Shown here: positions 1 to 9,915 of the stretch, piece by piece
Numbering within the stretch: position 1 is the first letter of the stretch
Layout of the letters: every line of letters starts with the position of its first letter
DNA from: Hyaloscypha bicolor E
Taxonomy: Eukaryota > Ascomycota > Leotiomycetes > Helotiales > Hyaloscyphaceae
Length of the DNA stretch: 64,000 nt
Assembly: GCF_002865645.1 (NCBI RefSeq)
Contig: NW_020194625.1
Location: 226,180-290,179 of the forward strand
Reading direction: 5' to 3'
Made by a program: the position numbers and the translations under genes
The notes under the pieces: generated by a model
What the model was told of the DNA's origin: nothing
The model's input: only the letters and a program-made list of their open reading frames with translations
The model's database searches: none

Positions 1-275
1 CAGCTAATCATGTTGTTGATCTAGAGTGAATTGGAGTATCGTCACTTTGTGCTGCTGGTAGTCAAAAAGCAAGGCCGCCCGCCCGTCCTGACTTTAAGCT
101 CGAACGATCTCGCTTCCTACCACAAAGTACCACCTACCTACCTCAACCTCCTTCCACCTTCGCGTTCCTCTTCGCTTTCCCCTCCACAAACGCACACCAC
201 GATCTCGAGACTTCCTGCACTCACAAAAACACCAAGAAGCTCCTGCAAGATCACTTCGTGCGAAAACCTGTCGAG
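1..275. other. Upstream region of the CFEM gene
   Basis: No gene is seen. From about 120 the sequence is pyrimidine-rich with CTAC/CCTTCC runs, as is common just upstream of fungal start codons. It probably contains the promoter and 5' UTR of the CFEM gene that starts at 276. No TATA or other specific site could be assigned. Confidence 0.5.
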
Positions 276-1435
276 ATGAAGTCCGCAATTCTGATGACCG
301 TTGGCGCATTCGCCTTGTCGGTTTCGGCTCAGACCCTCCCAGCTTGTGGTGTAAGTTGACATCCATCTCGACCAAGCCCTTCCCTCCTCTGCGACTCTTC
401 CTACCTCTCGGGGCGAGTTCTCCTGGTCTCCAATGGCATCAACTGAGCGCGCAACGCCCGGTTAAGGATCTCAGTGGCTGACTCTCCTCCAGAACACCTG
501 CGTCACGAATATGCTCGGAAAGTTTGCGGAACTTGGCTGCGCTGCCAATGACGACGTCTGCCTCTGTAAGAACGTCAACTTTGGCTATGGTATCCGCGAC
601 TGCTCCAACGCTGTTTGCGGTCCTGAGGTTGCCTCCACCGTCATTGCCTATGGAAGCAGCTTCTGCTCTTGTAAGCAGGCCGGACATGAACTTGTGAAGT
701 AGGGCGACGATGCTAACTCGCTTTCAGCTGCTACTGCTATGGCCGCTACTGGAACTGCTACCGGTGGTAAGTGCAATTGATTGTGTCATATGCAGACAAA
801 GACTGACCTTGCTTTCTTCCGGGCGCAGGTGTTTCTGCTACTGGCACCGTCACCACGACTACCACTGGTACTGGAGAAGTAAGATATTCAAATCTGGAAC
901 AAGGATTGGAGTTTGGCTGACTGGGAATATAGGCTGGTGCTGGTGGATCTCCCTCGGCCATCACCACCTCTGCCATTATCTCCGTTGAGACTTCCGGTGG
1001 CTCGACCTTCACTACCACTGTTGGCTCGACTACCATCTTCGGTGGTGGTGCTGGATCTTCTGCCAGCGGTGTTGCTTCCTCTGTAAGTCAATTTGCATCC
1101 GGGGGAGAAGGGAGAACTCAACTAACCATCAACAGCTTTCCGGTGCAGCCGCTTCCGCAGCCTCTGGTGCATCTTCCCTTGGTTCCTCCGCCAGCGGTGC
1201 GATCTCCAGCGCCAATTCTGTAGCATCCAGCCTCGCCTCTAAGGCTTCAAGTGCTGGCTCCGCTGTAAGTTTCCTCTTTGGCCAATTCTCCCTCGAACAC
1301 TTGACTAACCATCGCCAGGCATCCCACGCTGCAACCGCCACTGGCGGCACTTCTTCCTCTTCCGCTGGAGGTGCCCGCCAAACCGCGTTCGCTGGCGTGG
1401 CAGCCGCCGCCGGCCTCGCTGCCCTTATCATCTAG
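276..1435 (+). CDS. CFEM-domain protein with predicted GPI anchor
   Basis: Seven exons (276-350, 493-670, 728-766, 829-878, 933-1082, 1136-1264, 1319-1435) join in frame through GT-AG introns to give 245 residues. Residues 1-19 form a signal peptide ending in a small-residue SVSA site. The CFEM domain follows with all eight cysteines: C24, C28, C41, C48, C50, C62, C67 and C83. The NDDVCLC segment (44-50) is the usual CFEM core, and its Asp is the residue that coordinates haem iron in characterised members. The rest is a Ser/Thr/Gly/Ala-rich stalk. The hydrophobic tail (FAGVAAAAGLAALII) after a Gly/Ala site fits a GPI-attachment signal. The protein should be secreted and held on the membrane or wall. 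CFEM proteins serve haem/iron uptake, adhesion or host interaction; the sequence cannot decide which. The exon structure was inferred by eye from splice sites and frame. Confidence 0.9.
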
Positions 1436-3583
1436 ATTTCCTCCTTCGTTGCGATCGACATTTCCTCTGCCATAGACTTCCTCTCTCGATCGATTTCTCG
1501 CATGCATACAACAGTACACGGATCTGGGAAAAGGGAAAAGGAGAAAAAACGTGAATTGACAGGAAAGGAGATGAATGTAATGGATGTAATGGTCTGGAAT
1601 GTGGCTAGTGCACAGATACCCTTGCTTTCTGCTTCTTGTGAATACCTTTTTTTTCTGCGCGGCTCTTTTTTTTTCTTCTCGGCCTTTGCGACATCATGCG
1701 TGGATGAGCTGGTGGAGATAATGAGATAATACGATGGGATGGATTTGCGATACATGGATGGGTGGATGAACATGGGAAGGGAAGAAGATTTGCTGCTGTA
1801 GATGGCCTTTGGGCTGGACTCGCGCAAATACGAAATGAAGCAACGCAAATGCATTGAGAAACATTAGGTTCTTTTGCGACGTGACGTGCTTTTGGAGAGA
1901 GAAGGAAGAATGGAAGGGGTAGTTCTCTCTAACTCGCAAGTATATCTTGATGGTTGTTCTCAAGAAGCAAGCAGAGTTGCGAGCTTAAGATGAGCAGTTG
2001 GACTACTCTGCTTGACACTCGCAGAACAGGATCTCCCTACTGCTATCCAAGATCTACCACGCCGATAAAGCATCCCCCTCTCATCTAAGCTTCGAGTCTC
2101 CCCCCGGAAGAGCTTTGCGGCTCTGAGGTCGTGCAAGGTCAAGCTCGATTGCAGACTGTGCGCTGAGGCTCTTGAATGACAGCTTCGTATCCTCGCTTTC
2201 TTGTCCTGTGCTCGGCCAGGTAGGTTAGGCTTGTATCTCGAATCATCCTATCTTGAGATAATCTTTTCTGTTTTTGCTGTATATAAGCTTGGGTCTGTGG
2301 ATGGATTGCGGGACTTGCTATTTCGAGCAGGGTCTTGTGCAAATAACTGTTTGGAGGAAGGATTCTGAAGCTCGTTCGTTGCATCGACTCCGCGCGCAAT
2401 CAAGAAATGATGCACGAAGAATTGAAGAAAAATTGCGGTGCCATTCGGGATGTAGGTAAGTGATTATAGCTTCCTTCGACTATTGGGAGGTTCGCCTACT
2501 CTGCAACACTACTTGGCACTTAACAAACGGCATCGTCTCTACACCTGAAGCAAGTGCATCATCAGCGACACTGCATTCGTTAGTTAGTTAAGGAAGATTA
2601 GGAGATCGAAACCCCTTCTATTCTCGATAGGTGGGTGTGTAGCTTTCTCGTTGCCTGCCTCGGACTTACCTTGCCCCTCGACTTTCCAGCATGAGATGGC
2701 GAGACGGGAGGTGCTTCCCTTCCCGTTCTTCTCCTTTTCAAATAAAAGTCATCTCTCTTCTTGGCATATTCTGATTTCTGGTTTCGACTTAGGTTTAACT
2801 TGAAACTTGGAGGTTGGGCTTCCTAGTCTTCTACTCCGAGGGAGAAATTCCACTTCTTGGGCTTGAGGCTTGAGGTAAGTGGGCGTCTTCTCTTTGTCTC
2901 TTTGGTTTGAAGGGGTTTGACATTGGGTGTATTGAACGTCGAGTTCGCAAAGGTGCGTAGGTCGAGAAGGGTACTGTATTGAGATTCTGGACGGGATTGC
3001 TGAGGAGGTTTCACTGTCGAGGGTGGATGTACAATCGTATGCTAGCTCAGGAGAGGAAAGGAAGGGAGGAGGGGAGGGCTGGGGGTCTCGGTTTGACTCA
3101 AACTCGTCTCCAAAAAGATAGCCGGATGGAGGACAGCGCCTCCTTCGCCTTCTCGCTCGAAGGCTGAAAGAGACGTGGTGGAGAAGAGATTCTTTGGGCT
3201 TGTTGTCTTTGTGGTGTATGGTACACGAACTGCATGAGGAGTGGAAGAGGAATTGAAGTCAAGTCTTGGCCCGAAACGCCAAGCCAGCCGATCCGGTAAT
3301 ACGAACTGGTTCTAGTCTTCTAGACCTCAGCCTTCGCCCAGCCCAGCCTCAGCCCGGATGAAGCCGAAGTAATCTCAAACATCTGGGGTCTCAATCGCGC
3401 TCACCGCCTCAGCCTCGTCCAAAGACTCACGTCCGCCGCACAGTCAACCTGAGATTTCCAAAGACGCGGTCACCGGTGAGGTTGAGGGTGCGAAATCGGA
3501 CAGCGCGGCACCTTCCGAACAGTTTCAGCACGGAAAGAGGAGTTCGATCCCTTGCACGCGGTAACCCCTCTTCTCTGGCCCCG
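1436..3583. other. Intergenic stretch, no convincing gene
   Basis: Only short overlapping frames on both strands are present, with no recognisable domain, no consistent exon chain and no RNA gene. The first ~500 bases are probably the 3' UTR and flank of the CFEM gene. Short T-runs (around 1650-1675) and GT-rich patches are present. Confidence 0.5.
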
Positions 3584-3713
3584 AAGTATTGGCTGACCCT
3601 AGCTGCCATTGCCCTGACCGTCCCGTCCTGGCTCCAGAATCCATTCCCAGAGCGGTGCGGTGTTGCGACGAAAGCATGCAAAGGGTCATGGGGGATAGGG
3701 TCAGCCAATACTT
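3584..3713. mobile_element. MITE-like element with 18-bp perfect terminal inverted repeats
   Basis: The left end at 3584-3601 (AAGTATTGGCTGACCCTA) is exactly the reverse complement of the right end at 3696-3713, enclosing a 130-bp non-coding unit. A TA lies three bases inside each end, so the true boundary may be the TA as in Tc1/mariner-type elements. No transposase is encoded. More copies of the terminal motif lie just downstream (3869, 3949, 4037), so this is a local cluster. Confidence 0.6.
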
Positions 3714-3868
3714 TCCACCTTTCCCGCGCATGCGGGCGTTGCATTGGTGAGTTCCGCCGCTTTCTTGCTACAGTAGGGTTAGGGAAGGCCGAGTTGGCCG
3801 GCGGGCGGGCGGACGGGGAAGGAAAACAGGAACAGACGGCGGCGCTGCATCGGGCTATCCGGGATCGC

Positions 3869-4051
3869 TAGGGTCAGCCAATACTTCTGGTGCAAGAAAG
3901 GGGCTGGCGATGGTGGACGGCAAGTATGGGAAAGTAGAGCGGGAGTCCTTGGCTAACCCTATCTGAAGTGACCCTTGCGTGTTCCTGTTACACCACCACC
4001 CGTGTTGGGAAAGCAAGGGGAGGAGAACAGTACCATAGTATTGGCTGACCC
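3869..4051. repeat. Further copies of the AGTATTGGCTGACCC motif
   Basis: The 18-bp motif recurs perfectly in reverse orientation at 3869-3886. A 13-bp version with one mismatch is at 3949-3961 in direct orientation, and a 15-bp version is in direct orientation at 4037-4051. With the element at 3584-3713 this makes five motif copies in under 470 bp in mixed orientations. They may be ends of decayed or nested copies, or a clustered protein-binding site. Confidence 0.55.
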
Positions 4052-5191
4052 CGTCCCCGGTGACCTCTTTTTCTTTTCGGGTTCATGCGGGGAGATGCCG
4101 CCGCTTCTCCGCTGGCCGCTTCGCTTCGTTAAGCCGTCGCCAACCCCTTCTTTCCCCTCGAAACCCACCCCTTCGCGGAAAGATGGAACAGAAGGAAGGG
4201 CATTTTTTGCAATCCGGGGTTGCCAAGCCCCCTGCAGGTGATCGGGAGGATGGATTTGCGGGGGACGAATCAGCGAGGGGGGTGTTTGGGACGGGAGGGA
4301 GATGAGGAGGCGTTTTATGAGGATTTCATGGGGAAGGGGAGTGCGACGCGAGAAGCTTGGATGGGGATTGGTGGAGGGGGAGGTAAGGGGAGAGGGAGCT
4401 GAGTTGTTCCGGCACGGCTGGTTCACTCACATTTTCAGGAATCGAGCTCGACGCGGGGTAGATGACAGGAGAAAGAGCGCAGTTTGGGATGCGAGTTGGA
4501 ATGGATTGGGGATTTTTCGTGGGCGTTTATTAAGGGGCTTGCATCTTAAAATTAGGTTGGCGAAGAGGTCTTGGAATCAGATGTTTTGTTTGATACGAGC
4601 CGGGCTTTTGGGGAGGGGGTAGATAGGAGGGAGGTATGAAGAGATGAAGAGGGCTTGCATTGATTGACAGAGATGTGGAATTGGGGATGACTCTGCGCTA
4701 CGGCGATAGGTCCTCCATATCTGTACTGTACATTAACCAAACAACAAAGCATCTCCTGCTATCATTCCTTCCCTTTCGAAGTCTGGGTATCGCGGGGCTG
4801 TTTGTGGGAAATTCGATCTCGATGATAATGACGACTTTGTGAGCTCTCGCTGGGATAAATTACTGTACCGTCGAGGTAGAGCACGGGAAGTGTGGATTCG
4901 AACATCAGGGATTTTATACCGAAAATATATATCACAAAAGCTTAGCATGCGTTTTCGTCTTGCATTCGTGTGCTTCGATTGCTCAATGCGTGCTGTTTCA
5001 CTATGGGGGAGTCCGGAAAAAATCCGAGCTAGAGTGCCGGGTGTCTCTGAACGGAGGGTGAGGGGTACTTAGATTGCCGTGCTGGGGTCCTGCCTTGTTT
5101 TTTTTTCCTGTGCGACTGTTGGGTTTTGGAAATGAATTAGCATTCGTCTGATGAGGATGGGATTGGCGATAATGGGATTCCTAGGGTCCTA
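4052..5191. other. Intergenic stretch, no gene recognised
   Basis: Purine-rich, G-rich on the plus strand between about 4240 and 4640. Open frames are short and lack domain-like features. No RNA gene was seen. Confidence 0.45.
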
Positions 5192-5429
5192 CGATGGTAC
5201 AGCTGGTATGTTTTGGTCCCTGTTTTTTGCAGGGGTCGCAGCTCTTCCTAGCAATGCCACCACAACAATCCAAAATTTCTGGGAAACATGTATTCTTATA
5301 TTTACCTAGTCTTAAGGAGCATATACCTGTTTTTATAATTTTTTTTCGTCCAAAACTACAAGAGTTACGTGGTGTTGAAGTTGCACCCCCCCTGTCGACA
5401 GGGGCCAAAACATACCAGCTGTACCATCG
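5192..5429. mobile_element. MITE-like element with ~35-bp terminal inverted repeats and TA flanks
   Basis: The left end begins CGATGGTACAGCTGGTATG and the right end is its reverse complement. The match runs about 33 bp with a single T/C difference, then continues imperfectly inward through a CCTGT...CAGGGG stretch. A TA dinucleotide flanks both ends (5190-5191 and 5430-5431), as in Tc1/mariner/pogo-type insertions. The 238-bp interior is AT-rich and non-coding, so any movement needed a transposase from elsewhere. Confidence 0.75.
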
Positions 5430-8400
5430 TAGGGGGTTGAGGCTATTTGCAAGAAACGTTGGGGTGCGGGAGGTTGCGGAAGAGGAGAGGGGGAGGGGTC
5501 TTGCGTTGGCATCGCTGATAGAGACTTTGTTTAGGAATACGATAGGAATGCTTTCTTGGTGTTTTGCAACCTTCAGTGGAAATCAGACGTTTGTGTCTTA
5601 CGGATCAAATGATCTGACTTCCAGGCAATGGTTTCTAGAAATCAAGGCGCGCATGTGAAATGTCTCATGTCAGCAACTCACTCATGATTGTTTGTTTTGG
5701 AAGGAGGTGTGGCAGCTGTGGCTGAGCAGCCGGAAGTGGTGCCCGGTAGATGGTGGTGTGGGTGTGATGAGATATACAGATCTGGAAAAGGGTGCAATAT
5801 TGATTCCTGTGTGTACGTAGTATTCCTCCTGGAAGGTTGGAAAGGCTGCCATCGTGTTCGGCCCACTCCCTGTCTCGCCTGCTTCCGAGTCCACGGGAAT
5901 ACTTCGTAATGCGAAAAGGGCACGTCAGCTCTGACTTTTGAAGAGCAAGAGGGATGACATCTCGCTTTCCCAAACCACAGGATTACGGCTGGTAAAGCCC
6001 ACCTGAACTTCTTGATCTCGGATCCAGCTCCGCGCCTGGCGACCGATGTAACGCTGGAAAATGAGACGCAGCAGCTGCAGCGGCTCGTCCCGCTTTCCTG
6101 TCAAGCTTCTCCCCCCCCCTCTCCTTGCTTTTTGTCTGACCGAAGGGCTGCAAACTGAGGGTTTTTTGCCTCCAATTACAGAGGGGGTTCATATCGAATA
6201 CGCATCAGAAGGCGAGAGATGCATGAACTGCATCTTGCCGCGACGCGTTGTTCTCGAACCGAGAAAGGAACGAACTGTTCGTAGAGCCTTCACTGGTGCG
6301 CGATTCAGAGCTTCGTGTATCAGAGAACCAATGCTCTCGTGAACCCCCATCGATTCGTGAAGCAGAAATGCACGTGAGGCCAATTCTAGCAGCTCATGCA
6401 TGACATGAAGTGGACATTGATAGCACGCGCATCGCACCCAATCCCCAAGAACTATCGTAAAAAAATTCTCTTCGCGAGGAGAGCTGGAACGCCAATCATT
6501 TGACCCCTCGCCTCTCCATTCGACGTCCCACGTACACTTGAGATAGAACAACGTGAGAGCGTGCCGGCAGCCAAGTAGATGGGGGTCACTGTATGCAGGC
6601 AGTAGGGTTAGGGAACATGCACTGCTGCCCGGTCGTGGCGAGTGGAGAGATGTGGCATCGTGAAGTCCTGTCGCTGGTGTTGTCGCTGCTCTGCGTTCTG
6701 GAAAGATTTCGAGCGCCGATATCGCGATGCTCAGCCTGGCCTTCGGCCTCGGTTCAACACACCCCTGGGGATATGACCTATCGATTCACATAGAAAGCTA
6801 GGCTAGAAAGTTTTTTCCACAAGGGAAGGGGAGAGGGAGGATGCATGCGCAAAGCGGTTGAAGTGGATGAATTGGGCTGCAAGAGTAGATTTTATCTGAC
6901 AATCTGACAGTACGGAGTAAGGAGGGGCGAAAAGGGGGGCTGTGGTAGGGTGTTGATTACGCTGGGCACATGTTTACTTACTTATCTTGTCTCCCTGGTG
7001 CTCCTTGACTGGCTGCGTACAGATGGAAACGCAATCGAAGTTTATTTCCGGCCTCTGCGCAAGGTACGGAAGTGACTCCGAGTTTTGGATCAAGGAATGG
7101 AAGGGTGAACTCGGATCGCATGCTGACCCAGATTGGAGGTACCCCGGTCGCAATCAAAGTCAGATGTTGGGGATGGGTAGTTTGTTGTACGGTCCGTACT
7201 GCAGGGTATGTATGTGTCAGACTGTCTCCTGAACTTTCTGAAGAGCTCCACCACTCTGCCGTGCAGATGCTGGCTACCCCTCCATGACTCGGAAGCGGAA
7301 CACATGATACCGGATCAACTAGGCGTGAGGCAACGGCAACAGTTCGGAGAATCGAGAGAGAATGAAAGGAGATATTGGATTGCAATGGTTGTTCCCGAAG
7401 GAACCGATGTGGCTGTATGCACAGCACCTGGTTAGAGAGAGTGAGCAGGTAGAGTGAGCAGATTTCATGGGGAGACATGGCTTGTTGAGGCCGGCTGCCG
7501 TTTGGCGCCAGTGAGGCAGGGGCAGGCAGGCCCGAGGAGGAGTTTCCGCGAACATATCAGAAGATATCAGAAGAGAGATAGATTGGATGTGCTGCAACAT
7601 ACGCAGTTCCCAGTAAGGATGCATGTGCGGTGCAGGACGTTCATTGTTGCAGCAGCATGCAAGGAAAAATCAAGGGCAAGCCAGCACCAGTTGCAGAACC
7701 AGAGACGGAAAAGAGTGTAACAGTACACAACTACTCCGCATTCTGCATGCCCTCCGCCTTCATAGGGTCGGCCGTGGAGCGTCTCACAACAGCAGCAGAA
7801 GGAGGCTTGGAGGCATGGGAGGCATTTTGAGGGGAAACGGGCCTCGGTTTTGGCTTGGGTCTGGACTTCAAGCCCTCAAGTCAGGGAGGTGCCGTGATGC
7901 CGCAACGAGGCCAGCCAGCGCGGCGTGGGAATGAAGTCGGGCCCTGGATTTCCCCTCCTCTGCTCCATACTCCGTAGTCATGAGTACGGAGGAAAGTCCC
8001 CTCCTTTGTCGCTGCATACGGCGGCTATCCTAGTATTTGATTTGCCCGCTCCAACCGTCGACTTGCACCTGGTGATGCGGATTGCGCGCTGGACTATGCT
8101 GTATCTGATACCAGTACTGGTGCTGGTACTCTGTAAACCATCTCCTTCTTCGCTCTGAGCCCAGGAGACACACCTCCGGCATCCTCAGCCCAGGCAGCCC
8201 AAGCCTTACTGAAAAGCCAGCTGATCACCACGCCTCCATCACACCCTTCTTGCCCTTCTTGCCCACTCTGCTGCTCAGTTGCATCATCATCCAGCATCCA
8301 CGGATCGATCTGCTTCTCTCCTGCCAAGCCACAGACGGGGCCCGCTGTTGGTGGTCGGCGGGGCGTGAAGAATGGTAATCGGCACAAGCCAGACGATTCG

Positions 8401-8433
8401 ATGAAGCAGCCCCCCCGGGGCAGGAGAATTATT

Positions 8434-8435
<2 letters not shown>
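5430..8435. other. Long intergenic stretch, no convincing gene
   Basis: Open frames on both strands are short, contradictory between strands and without recognisable domains. Small palindromes containing TACGGAG/CTCCGTA occur at 6911-6919 and as a hairpin at about 7968-7992. A 15-bp CAGTAGGGTTAGGGA string at 6600-6614 also occurs near 3771. This may be a long regulatory region, an untranslated RNA locus or decayed sequence. Confidence 0.4.

Positions 8436-8520
<85 letters not shown>
8436..8520. repeat. 85-nt poly-G tract with one C
   Basis: An uninterrupted run of G apart from a single C at 8474. It follows an ATTATTTT stretch, and a C6-G4 palindrome sits just upstream (around 8411-8420). 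Tracts of this length are prone to assembly and sequencing error, so the true length is uncertain. If real it could form G-quadruplex structures. Proline-rich frames read from the other strand are an artefact of this tract. Confidence 0.85.
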
Positions 8521-8521
<1 letters not shown>

Positions 8522-8811
8522 AGATCAGCAGCGGGAGACCTCGGCGCGGACCTTGATTGGGCGGTTGCGGGAGAACTGTTGAACTTGAACTTTGGTGGGT
8601 GCAGCCCGGCGGGACAGTGTGGAGTGGAACACAGGTTTCTGCTCTGCTGGAGAATAATGGAAGGCGACGGAGAGGGAGGGAGACGAAGTTGTCTGTTGTG
8701 TTGTGTTGTGTTCTGCTCTGGTCTGGTCTGCTCTGTTCTACTTGCACGACTCACTCCGACCAGGCAGGCCACACTTGTTGGCAGCAGCACACATACACAC
8801 ACTTCACTTCT

Positions 8812-8900
8812 CTTATTTCACTTCACTTCACTTCACTTCTTCACTGCACCTCACTTCACCTCACTTCACTTCACCTCACTGCACTTCACTGCACCGCACG
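8812..8900 (+). repeat. Degenerate CACTT/CACCT microsatellite
   Basis: A run of CACTT, CACCT and CACTG pentamers about 90 bp long. It lies about 850 bp upstream of the kinase start codon, in a CT-rich region (8,800-9,480) typical of promoters and long leaders of fungal regulatory genes. Confidence 0.7.
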
Positions 8901-9754
8901 TCCCCTCACCACTTTTCGCCGCCTCGCTCCCGCCTCTCGCGTGCTGCCGGGCCTGTCCTCAGCCGGGAGAACACTGGACGGAGAGTGGCCCTCACGCAGC
9001 TTCGCTCAGCCCCTCACTCGTCAATCTGATCAGGGCAGGCTGGACAGGCTGGACAGGCCTCACTCACCCAGGTGAGCCGTGCAGTCTCAACCGCTGCAGC
9101 CTTCTCTGCTTTCATCTGTGCCTGCCCTCCCCTCGCCTGAGTCGCCGCCCCTCCCCTCCCCCTCCCCTCGTCGTCCTGCTCCTCCTTGCTGCCTCTCGCG
9201 TCCTCGGCCCCTCCACTCGCCACTCGCCGCTCCCCCCAAGGACCCCAACCCAACCCAACCCCAACCAGGCTGGCCTTGTCCAGTCCCTGCTCGCACCACA
9301 ATCAACCGCGATTGCGCTAGTAAAATGACAGCGCCCGAGCCCCATTGTGATTCTGATTCTGATTCTGCATCCACCACTTTTACCACTTCTGCTACTCCCA
9401 CAAAACTCCCACCACTACTTCCACCCCTCCCACAGCCAAGCCCGCAGCGCTCCACCCGGCTCATCAACGATTCAACTCCCACCGACCCTCGCCCGCTTCC
9501 TTCCTCAACGCCAGCTTAGCACAGCACCAACACCAGTACCACATCAACACCTTCGCATCACCACCACCACCACCACCACCACCACCACCACCACCGCCGC
9601 CGCCGCCGCCGACGACGACAACAACTTCCTCGCTCGCGCACACCAGGACATTGTCTCCACCCACTGCAATGTCTGCTACCTGCTGACCCCCCGAAACGCT
9701 TCCTCAGAGGTTGTCGCCCCAACATGTCGACTCTTGCCTTGCTGCACCTCAACA
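8901..9754 (+). promoter_or_regulatory. CT-rich promoter and long 5' leader of the kinase gene, with uORFs
   Basis: Strongly CT-rich blocks at 9100-9240 and (TGATTC)n at 9345-9366 precede the kinase start. Upstream ATGs are visible at 9325 (64-codon uORF ending 9519) and 9724 (63-codon uORF ending 9915, overlapping the main start in another frame). A (CAC)n/(CGC)n run lies at about 9560-9612. The transcription start is not known, so which uORFs are in the mRNA is inference. Confidence 0.45.
9325..9519 (+). other. Upstream ORF 1 of the kinase gene
   Basis: ATG at 9325 in an AAAATGA context opens 64 codons rich in Pro/Ser/Thr and ends 235 bases before the main start. No domain is present. If transcribed it would be expected to lower or condition translation of the kinase. 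Confidence 0.35.
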
Positions 9755-9915
9755 ATGGACCCAGCAGCAAGCACCGCGAACACGGCCGTGAGCACGCCCT
9801 CGTCGAGTCCTGGCCTCTTCAGTCCCTCCAACAATCCAATCCGCCAGCATATCTCCTCGCTGCCAGATGGCACGCCGCAATCGAGTCCCTATCTCCATCC
9901 GCTGCAGATGCATAA
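9724..9915 (+). other. Upstream ORF 2 overlapping the kinase start
   Basis: ATG at 9724 opens a 63-codon frame that runs past the kinase ATG at 9755 in a different frame and stops at 9915, still within exon 1. Ribosomes starting here could not re-initiate at 9755, so it would act as an inhibitory overlapping uORF if it is in the mRNA. Confidence 0.35.

Noticed and set aside
3771..6614. GGGTTAGGG strings resembling telomere repeats (near 3771 and 6600)
   Set aside because: Only one and a half units each and far from a sequence end; too short to call interstitial telomere.
8094..8802. Long minus-strand proline-rich open frames
   Set aside because: They are created by reading the poly-G tract as poly-C, with no domain and no coding structure on either side.
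9347..9754. N-terminal extension of the kinase with hydrophobic and poly-Thr stretches
   Set aside because: The frame is open but has no ATG before 9755. The upstream limit is a GTG, not a credible eukaryotic start here.
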